Notes: a model not told the origin generated them from the sequence alone. A stretch of 64,000 nt of DNA from Aridibaculum aurantiacum (GCF_017355875.1 NZ_JAFEWC010000003.1:439001-503000); one strand, 5' to 3'. Positions 17,732-29,041 are shown, numbered from the stretch's first letter. Program-made: numbers and translations.

Positions 17732-18854
17732 TATAAAGCGGTGATGTAAATCTTATTTTTTCTTCAGTTTGTTTAGGCGCTGGTGCAGGCTTAAGCGGGA
17801 TAGATGGCGCCTGGTTCTCAGGACGAAGACTTCTTACTGTTTTACCTGCCTGCCATAGTTCACTATCGCGCAGTTCTTTCAGTTCTTCTTCCAGCTTTTC
17901 GCGGTAGTCTTCCTTGCTGTTGCTTTCTATAGATTTTGCAGCTTCTTTACCGGTTGCTACGCTTTCATATAGGTCTTCAAACACGGGTTTGGTAGCATCA
18001 CGAAACTTCTTCCACCAATCCAATGCACCACGCTGTGCAGTAGTGCTGCAGTTAGCATACATCCAGTCCATACCGTTCTCTGCTACCAACGGCATCAGCG
18101 ACTGTGTCAGCTCTTCTACTGTCTCGTTGAAAGCTTCAGAAGGAGAGTGGCCTTTAGCACGCAGTACTTCAAACTGTGCAGCAAAGATGCCTTGTATAGC
18201 ACCCATCAAAGTACCACGTTCACCTGTAAGATCGCTGTACACTTCTTTTCTAAAATCAGTTTCAAACAAGTAGCCGCTACCAATGGCAATACCCAATGCT
18301 ACAACTCTTTCAAACGCTCTGCCTGTTGCATCCTGGAAGATGGCGTAGCTGCTGTTTAGACCGCGGCCCTGCAGGAACATCCTTCTTAGCGAAGTGCCTG
18401 AACCTTTTGGTGCAACAAGAAAAACGTCTACATCAGCAGGAGGTACAATACCTGTTTGGTCTTTATAGGTAATGCCAAAGCCATGAGAGAAATACAATGC
18501 TTTGCCTGGCGTTAGATGCTTCTGAACAGTTGGCCACATAGCAATTTGTGCAGCGTCGCTAAGCAGGTAGCAAATGATGGTGCCACGTTTCAATGCTTCC
18601 TCAATCTCGAACAAGCTTTCGCCCGGCACAAAACCATCACGCACTGCTTTATCCCACGACTTAGAATTCTTCCTCTGACCAACGATTACGTTCACGCCAT
18701 TCTCTTTTTGATTAAGTGCTTGTCCTGGTCCCTGCACGCCATATCCAATTACTGCTACCACCTCATCTTTCAAAACCTCTTGTGCTTTTGATAAAGGAAA
18801 TTCTTCGCGGGTGACAACGTTTTCTTCAACGCCGCCGAAATTTAGTTTTGCCAT
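17724..18854 (-). CDS. ilvC: Ketol-acid reductoisomerase
   Basis: NADPH-dependent isomeroreduction of acetolactate and acetohydroxybutyrate in Val/Ile synthesis. The 376-aa protein has the Rossmann motif VIGYGVQGPGQA (about residues 36-47) and the NADPH-phosphate loop GQRKNSKSW. Metal-binding acidic residues lie in the SDLTGERGTLMG region, with the CSTTAQRGALDWW segment further on. A Pro-rich C-terminal tail (about 30 residues, APSIPLKPAPAPKQ) extends past the common core. It overlaps ilvA by 8 bases. A 275-base spacer separates it from ilvN. Confidence 0.94.
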   Translation of the reverse strand: MAKLNFGGVEENVVTREEFPLSKAQEVLKDEVVAVIGYGVQGPGQALNQKENGVNVIVGQRKNSKSWDKAVRDGFVPGESLFEIEEALKRGTIICYLLSDAAQIAMWPTVQKHLTPGKALYFSHGFGITYKDQTGIVPPADVDVFLVAPKGSGTSLRRMFLQGRGLNSSYAIFQDATGRAFERVVALGIAIGSGYLFETDFRKEVYSDLTGERGTLMGAIQGIFAAQFEVLRAKGHSPSEAFNETVEELTQSLMPLVAENGMDWMYANCSTTAQRGALDWWKKFRDATKPVFEDLYESVATGKEAAKSIESNSKEDYREKLEEELKELRDSELWQAGKTVRSLRPENQAPSIPLKPAPAPKQTEEKIRFTSPLYND

Positions 18855-19059
18855 TGTTTGAGTTTTAAGTTGTACGTAATAAGTAATACGTTTCTGGTTT
18901 CTAGTTTCTTGTTTTTGTTTCCAGCTATAGTTCTTTGTGCATCTTTACTTGCGTCGCACTCTTGTACTGTGATATCTTTTATCAGCTAAGGGTAACATTT
19001 CTGACTGTACGATAATGATAAGAAGCATCTGATGCAAATAATAAACTCACATTAACGGC

Positions 19060-19132
19060 TCTCTTCTCATGTCTCACGTCTCTCTTCTCACGTCTCACAC
19101 TTCATACCTCACGCCTCATACCTCATACCTTA
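19060..19132. repeat. Degenerate CTC/TCA-type repeats between ilvN and ilvC
   Basis: Imperfect copies of CTCTTCTCAYGTCTCACGT, then TACCTCAYRCCTCA, abut and slightly enter the 3' end of ilvN (stop at 19130). They belong to the same loose family as the array at 16434-16470. The rest of the 275-base spacer (18855-19059) shows nothing recognisable. Confidence 0.6.
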
Positions 19133-19762
19133 CATCGTAAATACTTCTTCATTCCTATTCAAATACTCATTCTCTACTACCTCTTCTGATGGTTGCTCGG
19201 CTTCAAACTCTCTTAGTTTTTCGTGGAAGCCTGCACTCGCTTTGATGATGGCTACTCTTGCACTGCGAACGAACTCTATCAGCCCAACTTCGCTCAATAC
19301 ATCCACCAGCTTATCTGTCTCTTCACGATGACCACTTGCTTCAAACACGGTGTAGTCTTTCCTTATTACCACTGCTCTTGCACCGTATTCGCGTAGCAGT
19401 CTTTCTACTTTTACTTTTTCAGCTATTTCGTTAGTACTTACTTTATACAGCGCCAGTTCCTGCCAAATGATCTCGTCGTTGGTGTTGTAATAAACTTTCA
19501 GTACTTCCACCTGCTTTTCTATCTGGCGACATACCTTTCTCACTACCTCTTCGGTTTCGTGTATCACCAATGTAAAGCGGGAGATGCTTTCTATTTCACA
19601 AGGGGAGCTGTTGATGCTTTCGATATTAATCTTCCTGCGAGAGAAAATAATGGCGATACGCACCAGCAAGCCGATCTGGTTTTCAGCATAAACTGTTATG
19701 GTGAATTCCTGCTTTGTGGGTGCAGCCACTATCTGATCTGCTTTATGAATTAGTGTGCTCAT
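19130..19762 (-). CDS. ilvN: Acetolactate synthase, small regulatory subunit
   Basis: Regulatory partner of IlvB, conferring Val feedback sensitivity in characterised homologues. The 210-aa protein has an N-terminal ACT domain (TITVYAENQIGLLVRIAIIF, then INIESINSSP) and the C-terminal ALS_ss domain (EYGARAVVIRKDYTVFEASG). Length is longer than the roughly 160-aa E. coli subunits, mainly through a C-terminal acidic tail. It follows ilvB by 82 bases containing a short CACATCCGACATCA duplication. Confidence 0.92.
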   Translation of the reverse strand: MSTLIHKADQIVAAPTKQEFTITVYAENQIGLLVRIAIIFSRRKINIESINSSPCEIESISRFTLVIHETEEVVRKVCRQIEKQVEVLKVYYNTNDEIIWQELALYKVSTNEIAEKVKVERLLREYGARAVVIRKDYTVFEASGHREETDKLVDVLSEVGLIEFVRSARVAIIKASAGFHEKLREFEAEQPSEEVVENEYLNRNEEVFTM

Positions 19763-19844
19763 TTAAATATTTTTAGCTGTCAGGTGTGACGTATGGGGTT
19801 TGAGGTATAACACATCCGACATCATCACATCCGACATCAGAAAT

Positions 19845-21605
19845 TTATTTCAACCTGATCTCGCTTACGCTGCAGCCTTGCGGCACCATAGGAAATACAT
19901 TGTCTTCTTTGCCTACCATTACTTCCAGCAAATAAGATCCATCATGATCAAGCATTGTTTGAAGCGCTTTTTGCAACTCATCTCTTTCAGTTACTTTATT
20001 GCCAGGAATGCCATAGCCTTTTGCTACCATCACATAGTCAGGACTGGCAATGTCAACAAAAGAGTAACGCTTATCATGAAACAGTTGCTGCCACTGGCGC
20101 ACCATGCCAAGGAACTGGTTATTAAGTATGATGATCTTTACGTTCACGCCACTCTGCATGATGGTGCCAAATTCCTGTATCGTCATTTGTATACCACCAT
20201 CACCTATGATGGCTACTACCGGGCGATCTTCGGCGCCAAACTTTGCACCGATGGCAGCGGGTAAAGCAAAGCCCATAGTGCCTGCACCACCCGATGTAAT
20301 ATTGCTTCTTGATTGATTGAACTTAGCATAGCGGCAGGCTATCATCTGGTGCTGTCCCACATCTGATACAATGATGGCATCGCCTTTTGTGAGTGCATTC
20401 AGTTGATGCACCACTTCGCCCATGGTTAGCTGTCCTACCAGCGGGTTCAGCTCTTTTTCTATCAATGATTCTTCTTCAATTTTCCTGTAGGTATAGAAGC
20501 GTTCTACCCACTGCGGGTATACACGTGGTGTTACCAGTTCAGTAAGCAAGGGAAGCGTTTCCTTACAATCGCCCCAAACGCCTACAGTAGCTTTTACGTT
20601 CTTGTCAATTTCAGAAGGATCGATATCAAGATGAATGATCTTCGCCTGCTTGGCGTATTTATCAAGTCTGCCTGTCACGCGATCATCGAAGCGCATTCCA
20701 ATAGCAATCAGAACATCGCATTCGTTCGTAAGTACGTTCGGGCCGTAGTTGCCGTGCATACCCAGCATACCAACATTCAGTGGATGATCTGTAGGTAATG
20801 CGCCAGCGCCAAGTATGGTCCACGCAGCAGGAATGCCTGACTTTTCTATAAATGTTCTGAATTCTTTTTCTGCTTTACCAAGAATAACACCTTGACCAAA
20901 TAATACAAAAGGTTGTTTCGCCTCATTGATCAGTTGCGCAGCCTGTTGGATGTATTCTTTGCGAACAATAGGCTTAGGCCTGTAGCTGCGTATATGATTG
21001 CACTTTGTATAGCCGTGGTAAGCAAACTTATCCAGCTGTGCATTTTTTGTGATGTCAATAAGTACTGGTCCGGGTCTGCCTGTTTTAGCAATATGAAATG
21101 CTTTAGCAAGTACAGCAGGAATTTCTTTTGCGTCTGTTACCTGGTAGTTCCATTTGGTAACAGGCGTAGTAATATTGAGTACATCCACTTCCTGGAAAGC
21201 ATCGGTGCCAAGTAAGTGAGCGAACACCTGGCCGGTGATACAAACTAGTGGAGTGCTGTCGATCATTGCATCGGCAAGGCCTGTGATAAGATTGGTTGCA
21301 CCAGGACCACTGGTTGCAAACACAACACCTACACGACCTGATGAACGTGCATAACCTTGTGCTGCATGTATGCCTCCTTGCTCGTGGCGAACAAGGATAT
21401 GTTTTAGCTTATCGTGATAGTCGTACAATGCATCGTATATCGGCATGATGGCGCCACCAGGATATCCAAAAATCGTGTCTACGCCTTCAGCTACGAATGC
21501 TTCCAGCACAGCACGTGAACCGCTCAGGCTGACCTCTTCTGCAGTGGTTGTTGCTACTGCAGTTTTCAAAGTTGGTTCTACCAGTATGTCAAGTGTTTCG
21601 CTCAT
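19845..21605 (-). CDS. ilvB: Acetolactate synthase, large catalytic subunit
   Basis: ThDP-dependent condensation of pyruvate with pyruvate or 2-oxobutyrate, the first common step of Val/Leu/Ile synthesis. The 586-aa protein shows the N-terminal ThDP-pyrimidine domain with the catalytic glutamate in HEQGGIHAAQGYARSSG, the FAD-linked middle domain, and the C-terminal ThDP motif GDGGIQMTIQEFGTI-N-LNNQFLGMV. Start MSETLDILVEP has a family-typical short extension. Transcribed with ilvN downstream and ilvD 74 bases upstream. Confidence 0.96.
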   Translation of the reverse strand: MSETLDILVEPTLKTAVATTTAEEVSLSGSRAVLEAFVAEGVDTIFGYPGGAIMPIYDALYDYHDKLKHILVRHEQGGIHAAQGYARSSGRVGVVFATSGPGATNLITGLADAMIDSTPLVCITGQVFAHLLGTDAFQEVDVLNITTPVTKWNYQVTDAKEIPAVLAKAFHIAKTGRPGPVLIDITKNAQLDKFAYHGYTKCNHIRSYRPKPIVRKEYIQQAAQLINEAKQPFVLFGQGVILGKAEKEFRTFIEKSGIPAAWTILGAGALPTDHPLNVGMLGMHGNYGPNVLTNECDVLIAIGMRFDDRVTGRLDKYAKQAKIIHLDIDPSEIDKNVKATVGVWGDCKETLPLLTELVTPRVYPQWVERFYTYRKIEEESLIEKELNPLVGQLTMGEVVHQLNALTKGDAIIVSDVGQHQMIACRYAKFNQSRSNITSGGAGTMGFALPAAIGAKFGAEDRPVVAIIGDGGIQMTIQEFGTIMQSGVNVKIIILNNQFLGMVRQWQQLFHDKRYSFVDIASPDYVMVAKGYGIPGNKVTERDELQKALQTMLDHDGSYLLEVMVGKEDNVFPMVPQGCSVSEIRLK

Positions 21606-21679
21606 GGTAATATGTTTTGTTCCTGGTTTCTTGTTCCTGGATATCCTTGTTTAGACAAATACTAATTCTGTTGGTTTTA

Positions 21680-23356
21680 TCATTCGTCTGTTACGCAGCC
21701 TTCTGCTGCACTGCTTACCTGCTTTGCATATTTGTATAAAAGGCCCTTCTTTACTTTTAGTTCCGGCTGTTGCCATTTAGCACGACGTGCTGCTATGGTT
21801 GCTTCATCTACTTTAAGTGTGATGGCTTTATCAGCTACGTTTATCTCGATGATGTCATTGTCCTCTACCAATGCTATCAGTCCACCTTCGTATGATTCAG
21901 GTGTAATGTGTCCTACAACAAAACCGTGGGTGCCGCCACTAAATCTTCCATCAGTGATAAGGGCGATAGAGCTACCTAATCCTGCACCAATAATTGCTGA
22001 TGTTGGCTTTAGCATCTCAGGCATACCAGGTGCACCTTTTGGTCCTACATTGCGAATAACCACTACGTCGCCTGCTTTTATTTTGCCGGAATGAATACCA
22101 GCTATCAGTTCAAATTCTCCATCAAATACCCTGGCTGTTCCTTCAAATTGTTCACCTTCTTTACCGCTGATTTTTGCTACACTACCACCTTCTGCAAGGT
22201 TGCCGTATAGTATCTGCAGGTGCCCTGTCTTTTTTACCGGCGACTCTAGCGGAAGAATGATCTTTTGTTGGTCAAAATCAAGATCTGGGACATTAGCAAG
22301 GTTCTCTGCAATGGTCTTACCAGTTACGGTTAAACAATCGCCATGTAACAAACCTTCTTTCAATAAATATTTCATTACCGCAGGAACGCCACCATATTGG
22401 TGCAGGTCCTGCATCAGGTATTTTCCGCTAGGTTTGAAATCTGCAAGCACAGGAACCCTGTCACTGATGCTTTGGAAATCATCTTGTGTAAGTGCAACGT
22501 TCACACTCTTTGCCATTGCTATCAGGTGCAGCACTGCGTTGGTACTTCCACCCAACACCATGATAACAGTAATTGCATTTTCAAATGCTTTACGCGTCAT
22601 GATGTCTGAAGGCTTGATGTCGTTCTCTAGCAGCAGGCGTATTGCTTTACCTGCAGCCAGGCATTCAGCTTTCTTTTCTTCACTCAGTGCAGGATTTGAA
22701 GAAGAGTAGGGAAGGCTCATGCCGAGTGCTTCTATAGCACTGGCCATTGTATTAGCAGTATACATTCCGCCACATGCGCCTGCACCAGGGCAAGAATGTT
22801 TTACTATTCCTTTAAAATCTTCTTCCGTTAAACTGCCGGCAAGCTTTTGTCCCAATGCTTCAAAAGCAGAAACAATATTTAAGTCTTGTCCATTATATTT
22901 TCCGGGGGCAATGGTGCCACCGTATACCATGATGGCAGGACGGTTCAATCTTCCCATTGCTATTAATGAGCCGGGCATATTTTTATCGCAACCAGGCAAT
23001 GCTATGATTGCATCATAATACTGCGCGCCGCATACAGCTTCTATAGAGTCGGCAATTACATCGCGACTTACCAGCGAGTAGCGCATGCCTTCGGTACCAT
23101 TACTGATGCCATCGCTTACGCCAATGGTATTAAAGATTAAGCCTACCAATTCATTATCCCATACACCTTGCTTCACCAGCTTTGCCAGGTCGTTCAGGTG
23201 CATGTTGCAGGTGTTGCCATCGTAGCCCATGCTTACAACACCTACCTGAGCTTTTGCAAGATCTTCGTCTGTTAGTCCTATACCATACAACATCGCCTGC
23301 GCAGCAGGTTGCGTTGTGTCTTGTGTGATTGTCTTGCTATATTTATTCAATTCCAT
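21680..23356 (-). CDS. ilvD: Dihydroxy-acid dehydratase
   Basis: Fe-S dehydratase forming the 2-oxo acids of Val and Ile. The 558-aa protein has cluster cysteines in [20 protein letters not shown] and [16 protein letters not shown], and the C-terminal [10 protein letters not shown] motif. The ATG at 23356 ([10 protein letters not shown]) is chosen although the frame is open further upstream. It overlaps the ilvE stop as TAATG, and homologues begin here, so the upstream stretch is the out-of-frame end of ilvE. The overlap implies translational coupling. Confidence 0.96.
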   Translation of the reverse strand: MELNKYSKTITQDTTQPAAQAMLYGIGLTDEDLAKAQVGVVSMGYDGNTCNMHLNDLAKLVKQGVWDNELVGLIFNTIGVSDGISNGTEGMRYSLVSRDVIADSIEAVCGAQYYDAIIALPGCDKNMPGSLIAMGRLNRPAIMVYGGTIAPGKYNGQDLNIVSAFEALGQKLAGSLTEEDFKGIVKHSCPGAGACGGMYTANTMASAIEALGMSLPYSSSNPALSEEKKAECLAAGKAIRLLLENDIKPSDIMTRKAFENAITVIMVLGGSTNAVLHLIAMAKSVNVALTQDDFQSISDRVPVLADFKPSGKYLMQDLHQYGGVPAVMKYLLKEGLLHGDCLTVTGKTIAENLANVPDLDFDQQKIILPLESPVKKTGHLQILYGNLAEGGSVAKISGKEGEQFEGTARVFDGEFELIAGIHSGKIKAGDVVVIRNVGPKGAPGMPEMLKPTSAIIGAGLGSSIALITDGRFSGGTHGFVVGHITPESYEGGLIALVEDNDIIEINVADKAITLKVDEATIAARRAKWQQPELKVKKGLLYKYAKQVSSAAEGCVTDE

Positions 23357-24246
23357 TAGGCTACCAATGCTGTTTTTGTTTCTCTTTCCAATACTTTGTC
23401 TTTGTATGCTTTCTGTAGAACAGCACCCAGTGTTTTCTCCCATGCAAAAGTGAAAGGCACATCATCTAAAGAAGCAATGCCTATTACTTCGGCGGCAGTA
23501 CCACAGAAAAATGCACCATCTGCTCCTTTTACTTCTTCAGGTGTCAGTTGTGTTTCTACTACCTGTATGCCTAGCTCCTGGCATATTTCAATTATGGTAG
23601 CGCGTGTTATGCCTGGCAGAATATTACCACGCTGCGGAGTATATAAAACGCCATTGCGTTCAATGAAAATGTTTGCTCCCGGGCCTTCAGCAATGAAGCC
23701 TTTGTTATCTAATAAAAGTGCTTCATCATATCCAAGATCTTTTGCTTCCTGCGAGGCCATGATAGAATTTACATAATGGCCCGAAACCTTCGCTTCTATT
23801 TTAAAAGCACCAGGATTAGGACGACGTACAGAAGATGTAACTAAGCGTAGCAATTGATGACCTAGATATGCACCCCATTCCCATGCGGCAATCAGTAATT
23901 CAGAACTCTTGCCTTTCGTTAACTGCATGTTTGGCGTGCAGGTAACCAATGGGCGTATGTATGCATCTGTGAAATTGTTTTTTTCTAATACAGCATAAGA
24001 GATGTCTATCAATTCCTGTGTCTCGTAAGGATAAGGTATGCCTACAGCCTCACAAGAGAATTTCATCCTTTCAAAATGTTCTACCGCTTTAAAGATTTTG
24101 ACACCGTTGTTTGTTTTGTACGCACGTATGCCTTCAAAAACGGCATAGCCATAATGCAGCGATTGGCTGTAGACATTGCCTGTTGCATCTGCAGCTCTCA
24201 CAAATTTGTTGTTGAAATAAATGATCGTGTCGTCGTTGTAGTACAT
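23356..24246 (-). CDS. ilvE: Branched-chain amino-acid aminotransferase
   Basis: Fold-type IV PLP aminotransferase for the last step of Val/Leu/Ile synthesis with glutamate as donor. The 296-aa protein has the N-terminal [17 protein letters not shown] and [13 protein letters not shown], the PLP lysine region [14 protein letters not shown], and [10 protein letters not shown] plus the C-terminal LPGITRATI. These match IlvE better than D-amino-acid aminotransferases or aminodeoxychorismate lyase. It overlaps ilvD by one base; a 179-base spacer with no clear element precedes it. Confidence 0.93.
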   Translation of the reverse strand: MYYNDDTIIYFNNKFVRAADATGNVYSQSLHYGYAVFEGIRAYKTNNGVKIFKAVEHFERMKFSCEAVGIPYPYETQELIDISYAVLEKNNFTDAYIRPLVTCTPNMQLTKGKSSELLIAAWEWGAYLGHQLLRLVTSSVRRPNPGAFKIEAKVSGHYVNSIMASQEAKDLGYDEALLLDNKGFIAEGPGANIFIERNGVLYTPQRGNILPGITRATIIEICQELGIQVVETQLTPEEVKGADGAFFCGTAAEVIGIASLDDVPFTFAWEKTLGAVLQKAYKDKVLERETKTALVA

Positions 24247-24425
24247 GATAGAAGCTGTTATAGTTTAGATGATTTCTTTTATGTTTTGAAAAGCAATAGG
24301 AGACAAGCCACAGCGCATACTGTAGCCTCAATGGCAAGAAATCTTTTAGGATATTGGATCAACTGAGCATAGTGGTACCAGCGCCAGTATATATAGCTCT
24401 TATCAAAAAGAGGTAATGTCTTTCT

Positions 24426-25544
24426 TTAGATGATCGTTGATTTTCTCAATTGCACATGACCCGGGTTCACTTGTTCTTGTTGTGATGTGCTGCTGATAAA
24501 GTCACTGATCATTTCACCAATGGTTGTTGTGAAATAGAAATTAGATGGATCAATGTCTTTGGTAACAAAACCATTTTCAATGGTCCATTCTACTGCTTGT
24601 CTTACCAGTGCTGCTTCTTCATGCATCTCAAAATAATCGAGCATCATAGCAGCGGAAAGAATGGAGCCTATAGGATTTGCTATGTCTTTACCTGCAGCTT
24701 GCGGGTAACTTCCATGTATAGGTTCGAATAAAGCCAACTTAGTACCAACAGATGCAGATGGTAGCAAACCTAATGAGCCGGACAGTACACTTGCTTCATC
24801 GCTGATGATGTCGCCAAACATATTTTCTGTAAGTACTACATCAAATTGCTTTGGGTTGATGATGATCTGCATGGCTGCATTATCAACAAACATATAGTCA
24901 ACTCTTACATCAGGATATTGTGGTGCTATCTCCTGTACAACACTTCTCCAAAGCCTGGAAGTCTCCAACACATTTGCTTTGTCAACCAGCGTAAGGTGTT
25001 TCCTTCTCTTCTGTGCTTGTTGAAAAGCAAGGTGAGATACTCTTTCAATCTCACCCTTACTGTAAATGCAATCGTCGGAGGCTTGTGTTTTGTCTTCACT
25101 CAAATGCTTTGCTCCAAAGTAAATTCCTCCAGTAAGTTCACGGAAGATGACAAAGTCAACATCTTGTAAACGATCGGTCTTTAGAGGAGACAAATGATGA
25201 AGCGCAGGATAAGTTGCAACAGGTCGGATATTGGCAAAAAGTTCTAATTCTTTTCTCAGTTTCAGCAGCCCTTGCTCCGGGCGTACTTTAGCAGAAGGAT
25301 CATTATCATATTTAGGATGACCAATGGCGCCAAACAATATAGCATCACTTTTGAGGCATAGCTGCAGCGTTTCATCAGGAAGCGGGTTGCCTGTTTTATC
25401 AATGGCATCAGCGCCCATCAATCCATAGTTGTAGTGGAAGTTGTGCCTGAACCTGCGTGCTACTGCATTCAGTACATTGATAGATTGCTTGGTAACCTCT
25501 GGTCCAATGCCGTCGCCTAAAATGATGGTTATATTCTTGATCAT
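24426..25544 (-). CDS. leuB: 3-isopropylmalate dehydrogenase
   Basis: Oxidatively decarboxylates 3-isopropylmalate in leucine synthesis. The 372-aa protein has the isocitrate/isopropylmalate dehydrogenase fold: GDGIGPEV at the N-terminus, substrate-binding arginines in VRPEQGLLKLRKEL, the catalytic Tyr in IYFGAKHL, the metal aspartates in NMFGDIISDEAS and the NAD motif FEPIHGSYPQAAGK. The leucine-pathway assignment follows from immediate linkage to leuD (12-base gap). Confidence 0.95.
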   Translation of the reverse strand: MIKNITIILGDGIGPEVTKQSINVLNAVARRFRHNFHYNYGLMGADAIDKTGNPLPDETLQLCLKSDAILFGAIGHPKYDNDPSAKVRPEQGLLKLRKELELFANIRPVATYPALHHLSPLKTDRLQDVDFVIFRELTGGIYFGAKHLSEDKTQASDDCIYSKGEIERVSHLAFQQAQKRRKHLTLVDKANVLETSRLWRSVVQEIAPQYPDVRVDYMFVDNAAMQIIINPKQFDVVLTENMFGDIISDEASVLSGSLGLLPSASVGTKLALFEPIHGSYPQAAGKDIANPIGSILSAAMMLDYFEMHEEAALVRQAVEWTIENGFVTKDIDPSNFYFTTTIGEMISDFISSTSQQEQVNPGHVQLRKSTII

Positions 25545-25556
25545 ATTTCTGCTTTA

Positions 25557-26138
25557 TTAGTAGCTGTTTTCAAATGCTTCAATCTCTTCTTTCACACTCA
25601 ACAAATAGTCAATGTCATCATAGCCATTTAGCAGGCATGTTTTCTTGTAGTTGTTGATGTCAAATGTTTCCTGCAGGCTTAACTCATCAATGGTGATGGT
25701 TTGTGCAGCAAGATTTATAGTAAGCGTAGACTCAGGTGATAGTGCAAATATTTTTTGAAGGAAAGCTTCCGGAACCTGTACCGGCAGCACCCCATTGTTC
25801 AATGCATTGTTCTTGAAGATATCCGCAAAGAAGCTGGAGACGATCACCTTGAAACCAAAGTCAAGTAAAGACCATGCTGCATGTTCTCTTGAAGAGCCGC
25901 AGCCAAAATTTTTACCTGCAACCAGTATAGATCCTTTGTATTGTGGCTGGTTCAAAACGAAGTCTGCCTTCGGTTGGTGCTCGTCATCGTTTACATAACG
26001 CCAGTCACGAAATAAATTTTTACCAAATCCTTCCCTGGTAGTTGCTTTTAAATAACGTGCAGGAATGATCTGGTCGGTATCGATGTTCTCAATCGGTAGC
26101 GGGTAAAACGTGCTCTTTATGATATTTACTTTTTCCAT
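25557..26138 (-). CDS. leuD: 3-isopropylmalate dehydratase, small subunit
   Basis: Swivel domain subunit partnering LeuC. The 193-aa protein has the family signature [19 protein letters not shown] near the N-terminus and [20 protein letters not shown] around residues 75-95, with normal length. It lies 43 bases after leuC and 12 bases before leuB, so the dehydratase subunits are expressed together. Confidence 0.95.
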   Translation of the reverse strand: MEKVNIIKSTFYPLPIENIDTDQIIPARYLKATTREGFGKNLFRDWRYVNDDEHQPKADFVLNQPQYKGSILVAGKNFGCGSSREHAAWSLLDFGFKVIVSSFFADIFKNNALNNGVLPVQVPEAFLQKIFALSPESTLTINLAAQTITIDELSLQETFDINNYKKTCLLNGYDDIDYLLSVKEEIEAFENSY

Positions 26139-26181
26139 TCTTAGTATGCTGTTCGGGTGCTGTAATTTTTAGTAGACAATG

Positions 26182-27612
26182 TTATTCTTCTCCTTCACCA
26201 ACAATGGCTGGTTGAAGTATCTCTCTTACATCGGCTACTACACCTGTAAGTGCTGCCGCTGCTGCTGTTAGCGGGCTGGCTAATAATGTTCTTGCGCCTG
26301 CACCTTGACGGCCTTCAAAATTCCTGTTGCTGGTGCTTACGCAATATTCACCTGCTGGGATTTTGTCTTCATTCATACCAAGGCATGCACTGCATCCCGG
26401 CTGACGAATTTCAAATCCTGCTTCTGTGAATATTTTATCCAAGCCTTCAGCATAAACCTGCTTTGCTACCTGCTGCGATCCGGGAACGATCATCACGTTC
26501 ACCTTAGGACTTTTCTTTTTTCCTTTTACTACATTGGCTACCATGCGCAGGTCTTCTATTCTTGAGTTGGTGCAACTGCCAATGAATACATGTTGAACAG
26601 GTGTTCCCAACAGTGGCTTGCCTGCATCAAGGCCCATGTAAGCAAGTGCTTTTACAAGGTTGTTTCTTTCACCTTCGTCAGCTATTGCTTCGGTAGTAGG
26701 TACCAGTGCATTGATGGCTATACCAAGACCAGGATTAGTTCCATAAGTGATCATTGGTTGTATGTCGGCAGCATTGATGTTTACTTCTTTATCAAACACC
26801 GCTTCTTCATCAGAGCGTAGCGTTTTCCATTCAGCAACTTTATTTTTCCATGCGTCGCCTTTAGGTGCAAACTCACGACCTTCTAAATAATCAAACGTTA
26901 TTTGGTCAGGAGCTATCATGCCACCTTTTGCTCCCATTTCTATACTCATGTTGCAGATGGTCATGCGCGCTTCCATAGAAAGACTGCGAATGACAGAACC
27001 AGCAAACTCAACAAAATAACCTGTGGCGCCGCCAGAAGTTAGTTTCGCTATGATGTAAAGGATGATATCTTTTGCAACAACGCCTTTATTCGGCCTGCCA
27101 TTGATGTTGATGCGCATTTGCTTTGGCTTGCTTTGCAGCAAACATTGAGATGCAAATACCATTTCAACTTCGCTGGTACCAATGCCAAATGCAATGGTTC
27201 CAAAGGCGCCGTGTGTAGAGGTATGGCTATCGCCACAAACAATGGTCATACCTGGTTGTGTGATGCCAAGCTCTGGTCCAATAACATGCACAATACCCTG
27301 GTAAGGATGTCCAAGACCATATAGCTCGATGTCATGCTTTGCACAATTATCTACCAGTTGCTGTACTTGCAGTTTGCTTAGCTGATCTCTAATAGGTAAA
27401 TGTTGATCAACAGTAGGTACGTTATGATCTGCTGTAGCCACTACCTGCTTAGGACGAAAAACTTTTAATCCACGTTTTTCAATTCCACTAAATGCTTGCG
27501 GGCTGGTTACTTCATGAATGAAATGCTTATCGATGTATAACACAGATGGTCCGTTGGGAATGGACTTCACCACGTGCTTGTTCCAGATTTTATCAAATAA
27601 TGTTGTTGCCAT
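26182..27612 (-). CDS. leuC: 3-isopropylmalate dehydratase, large subunit
   Basis: Aconitase-family 4Fe-4S enzyme isomerising 2- to 3-isopropylmalate with LeuD. The 476-aa protein carries the cluster cysteines in IGSCTNSRI and [10 protein letters not shown], plus the [12 protein letters not shown] motif. Length is standard. It lies between leuA (62-base gap holding a GTCAAAA-like fragment) and leuD. The neighbouring leuA, leuB and leuD exclude a role as homoaconitase or citramalate isomerase as the main call. Confidence 0.95.
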   Translation of the reverse strand: MATTLFDKIWNKHVVKSIPNGPSVLYIDKHFIHEVTSPQAFSGIEKRGLKVFRPKQVVATADHNVPTVDQHLPIRDQLSKLQVQQLVDNCAKHDIELYGLGHPYQGIVHVIGPELGITQPGMTIVCGDSHTSTHGAFGTIAFGIGTSEVEMVFASQCLLQSKPKQMRININGRPNKGVVAKDIILYIIAKLTSGGATGYFVEFAGSVIRSLSMEARMTICNMSIEMGAKGGMIAPDQITFDYLEGREFAPKGDAWKNKVAEWKTLRSDEEAVFDKEVNINAADIQPMITYGTNPGLGIAINALVPTTEAIADEGERNNLVKALAYMGLDAGKPLLGTPVQHVFIGSCTNSRIEDLRMVANVVKGKKKSPKVNVMIVPGSQQVAKQVYAEGLDKIFTEAGFEIRQPGCSACLGMNEDKIPAGEYCVSTSNRNFEGRQGAGARTLLASPLTAAAAALTGVVADVREILQPAIVGEGEE

Positions 27613-27674
27613 TTCTTTTAACGACTACCTTTTGGTGTAGTACTTTTTGAATTTTGACTTTTGACTTCGCTTAT

Positions 27675-28847
27675 TTATACAGCTTCGACCAATACAGGTT
27701 GATATTCTGCAGCCAGTTGATGCAGGTCTTCTTCGGTTACTTCTTTCTTAGAGTCCGCCATTTTCAGGAAGCTCTCGTACAGTGCATCTACATCATTTCT
27801 TGTAAATGAATAACCGATCTTTTGCAGGCGGAATGCAAGGGCACTTCTTCCGCTGCGTGCAGTAAGAACAATCTTACTTGAGTCTGCACCTACTTCTTCT
27901 GGTGCTATTATCTCGTAAGTACTTGCATCTTTTAAGAAGCCATCCTGGTGTATGCCTGATGAATGAGAAAATGCATTGGCGCCAACGATCGCTTTATTTG
28001 GCTGAACAGGCATCCGCATCACATCCGATACCATGCGGCTCATTGGATTTAGTTGCTTAGGATTAACCTGCGTATAGTAGCCAAGGTGCTTGTGCTGGTT
28101 AAGGATCATCACTACTTCCTCTAATGATGTATTGCCTGCGCGTTCGCCCAAACCATTGATGGTACATTCTATTTGCTGTGCACCATTCAATACACCAGCA
28201 ATGGCATTGGCAGTAGCAAGACCAAGATCATTATGACAATGACAAGAGATGATTGCTTTGTCTATGTTGGAAACATTGTTTCTCAGGAAAGCTATTTTCT
28301 CACCGTATTGGTGCGGCAAACAATAGCCGGTAGTATCAGGGATGTTTATGGTAGTAGCGCCTGCTTTTATAACAGCTTCTACTACTCTTGCTAAATATTC
28401 ATTATCGGTGCGGCCTGCATCTTCAGCATAAAACTCTACATCGTCTGTATAATTTCGCGCCCATTTTACACACTGGATAGCGCGTTGTAAAATGTCTTCG
28501 CGGTTGCTGTTGAATTTGCTTTTGATATGAGAATCAGATGTGCCGATGCCGGTATGTATGCGTGGACGTTTTGCATACTTTAGTGCCTGCGCAGCCACCT
28601 CTATGTCTTTTTGCACAGCACGTGTAAGACCGCAAACAACAGCATTTTTAATAGTGCGTGATATCTGGTTTACAGAATGGTAATCACCAGGACTTGAAAC
28701 AGGAAAACCTGCTTCAATGATATCAACACCTAACTCTTCGAGTTTAACTGCCAGTTCTACTTTTTCAGGTGTGTTCAGTTTACAACCTGGAACCTGCTCT
28801 CCATCTCTGAGCGTTGTATCGAAAATAAACACCTGCTTCGCGGCCAT
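27675..28847 (-). CDS. leuA: 2-isopropylmalate synthase
   Basis: Claisen condensation of 2-oxoisovalerate with acetyl-CoA, the committed step to leucine. The protein has the DRE-TIM metallolyase motif [13 protein letters not shown] at residues 9-21, [12 protein letters not shown] metal histidines and [13 protein letters not shown]. At 390 aa it lacks the large C-terminal allosteric domain of the roughly 520-aa LeuA1 class and belongs to a short form. The frame is open 90 bases upstream, but ATG 28847 matches where homologues begin. First gene of the leu-ilv run; no leucine-rich leader ORF was found upstream. Homocitrate or citramalate synthase is less likely given leuCDB. Confidence 0.93.
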   Translation of the reverse strand: MAAKQVFIFDTTLRDGEQVPGCKLNTPEKVELAVKLEELGVDIIEAGFPVSSPGDYHSVNQISRTIKNAVVCGLTRAVQKDIEVAAQALKYAKRPRIHTGIGTSDSHIKSKFNSNREDILQRAIQCVKWARNYTDDVEFYAEDAGRTDNEYLARVVEAVIKAGATTINIPDTTGYCLPHQYGEKIAFLRNNVSNIDKAIISCHCHNDLGLATANAIAGVLNGAQQIECTINGLGERAGNTSLEEVVMILNQHKHLGYYTQVNPKQLNPMSRMVSDVMRMPVQPNKAIVGANAFSHSSGIHQDGFLKDASTYEIIAPEEVGADSSKIVLTARSGRSALAFRLQKIGYSFTRNDVDALYESFLKMADSKKEVTEEDLHQLAAEYQPVLVEAV

Positions 28848-29041
28848 GATAAATTTGTTTAAGTTGAAATGAGTTGCTGTTATATTTGTCGCAATGGTTT
28901 TAGCTTCTGCAGCAGCTATACGAATGTAGCCATGCACAATAGCCGCTTGTAAACAAAATAGAAAAGGTTTTACAGGATAGAAATGCAGGCAAAGACGCTG
29001 AAACCATTGATATTACTGCATTTGCGCGTAAAAACTTTACA

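Noticed and set aside
23357-23443. Upstream start for IlvD
   Set aside because: It lies inside the end of ilvE and lacks homology; the TAATG overlap at 23356 gives a proper coupled start.
24247-24425. Ile/Val leader before ilvE
   Set aside because: A short ORF ending in Ile-Ile exists but has no codon cluster and no attenuator structure.
28848-29041. Leucine leader peptide/attenuator before leuA
   Set aside because: All three frames were read; short ORFs are present (one of 34 codons from an ATG) but none has Leu, Ile or Val runs, and no terminator hairpin with T-run was found.
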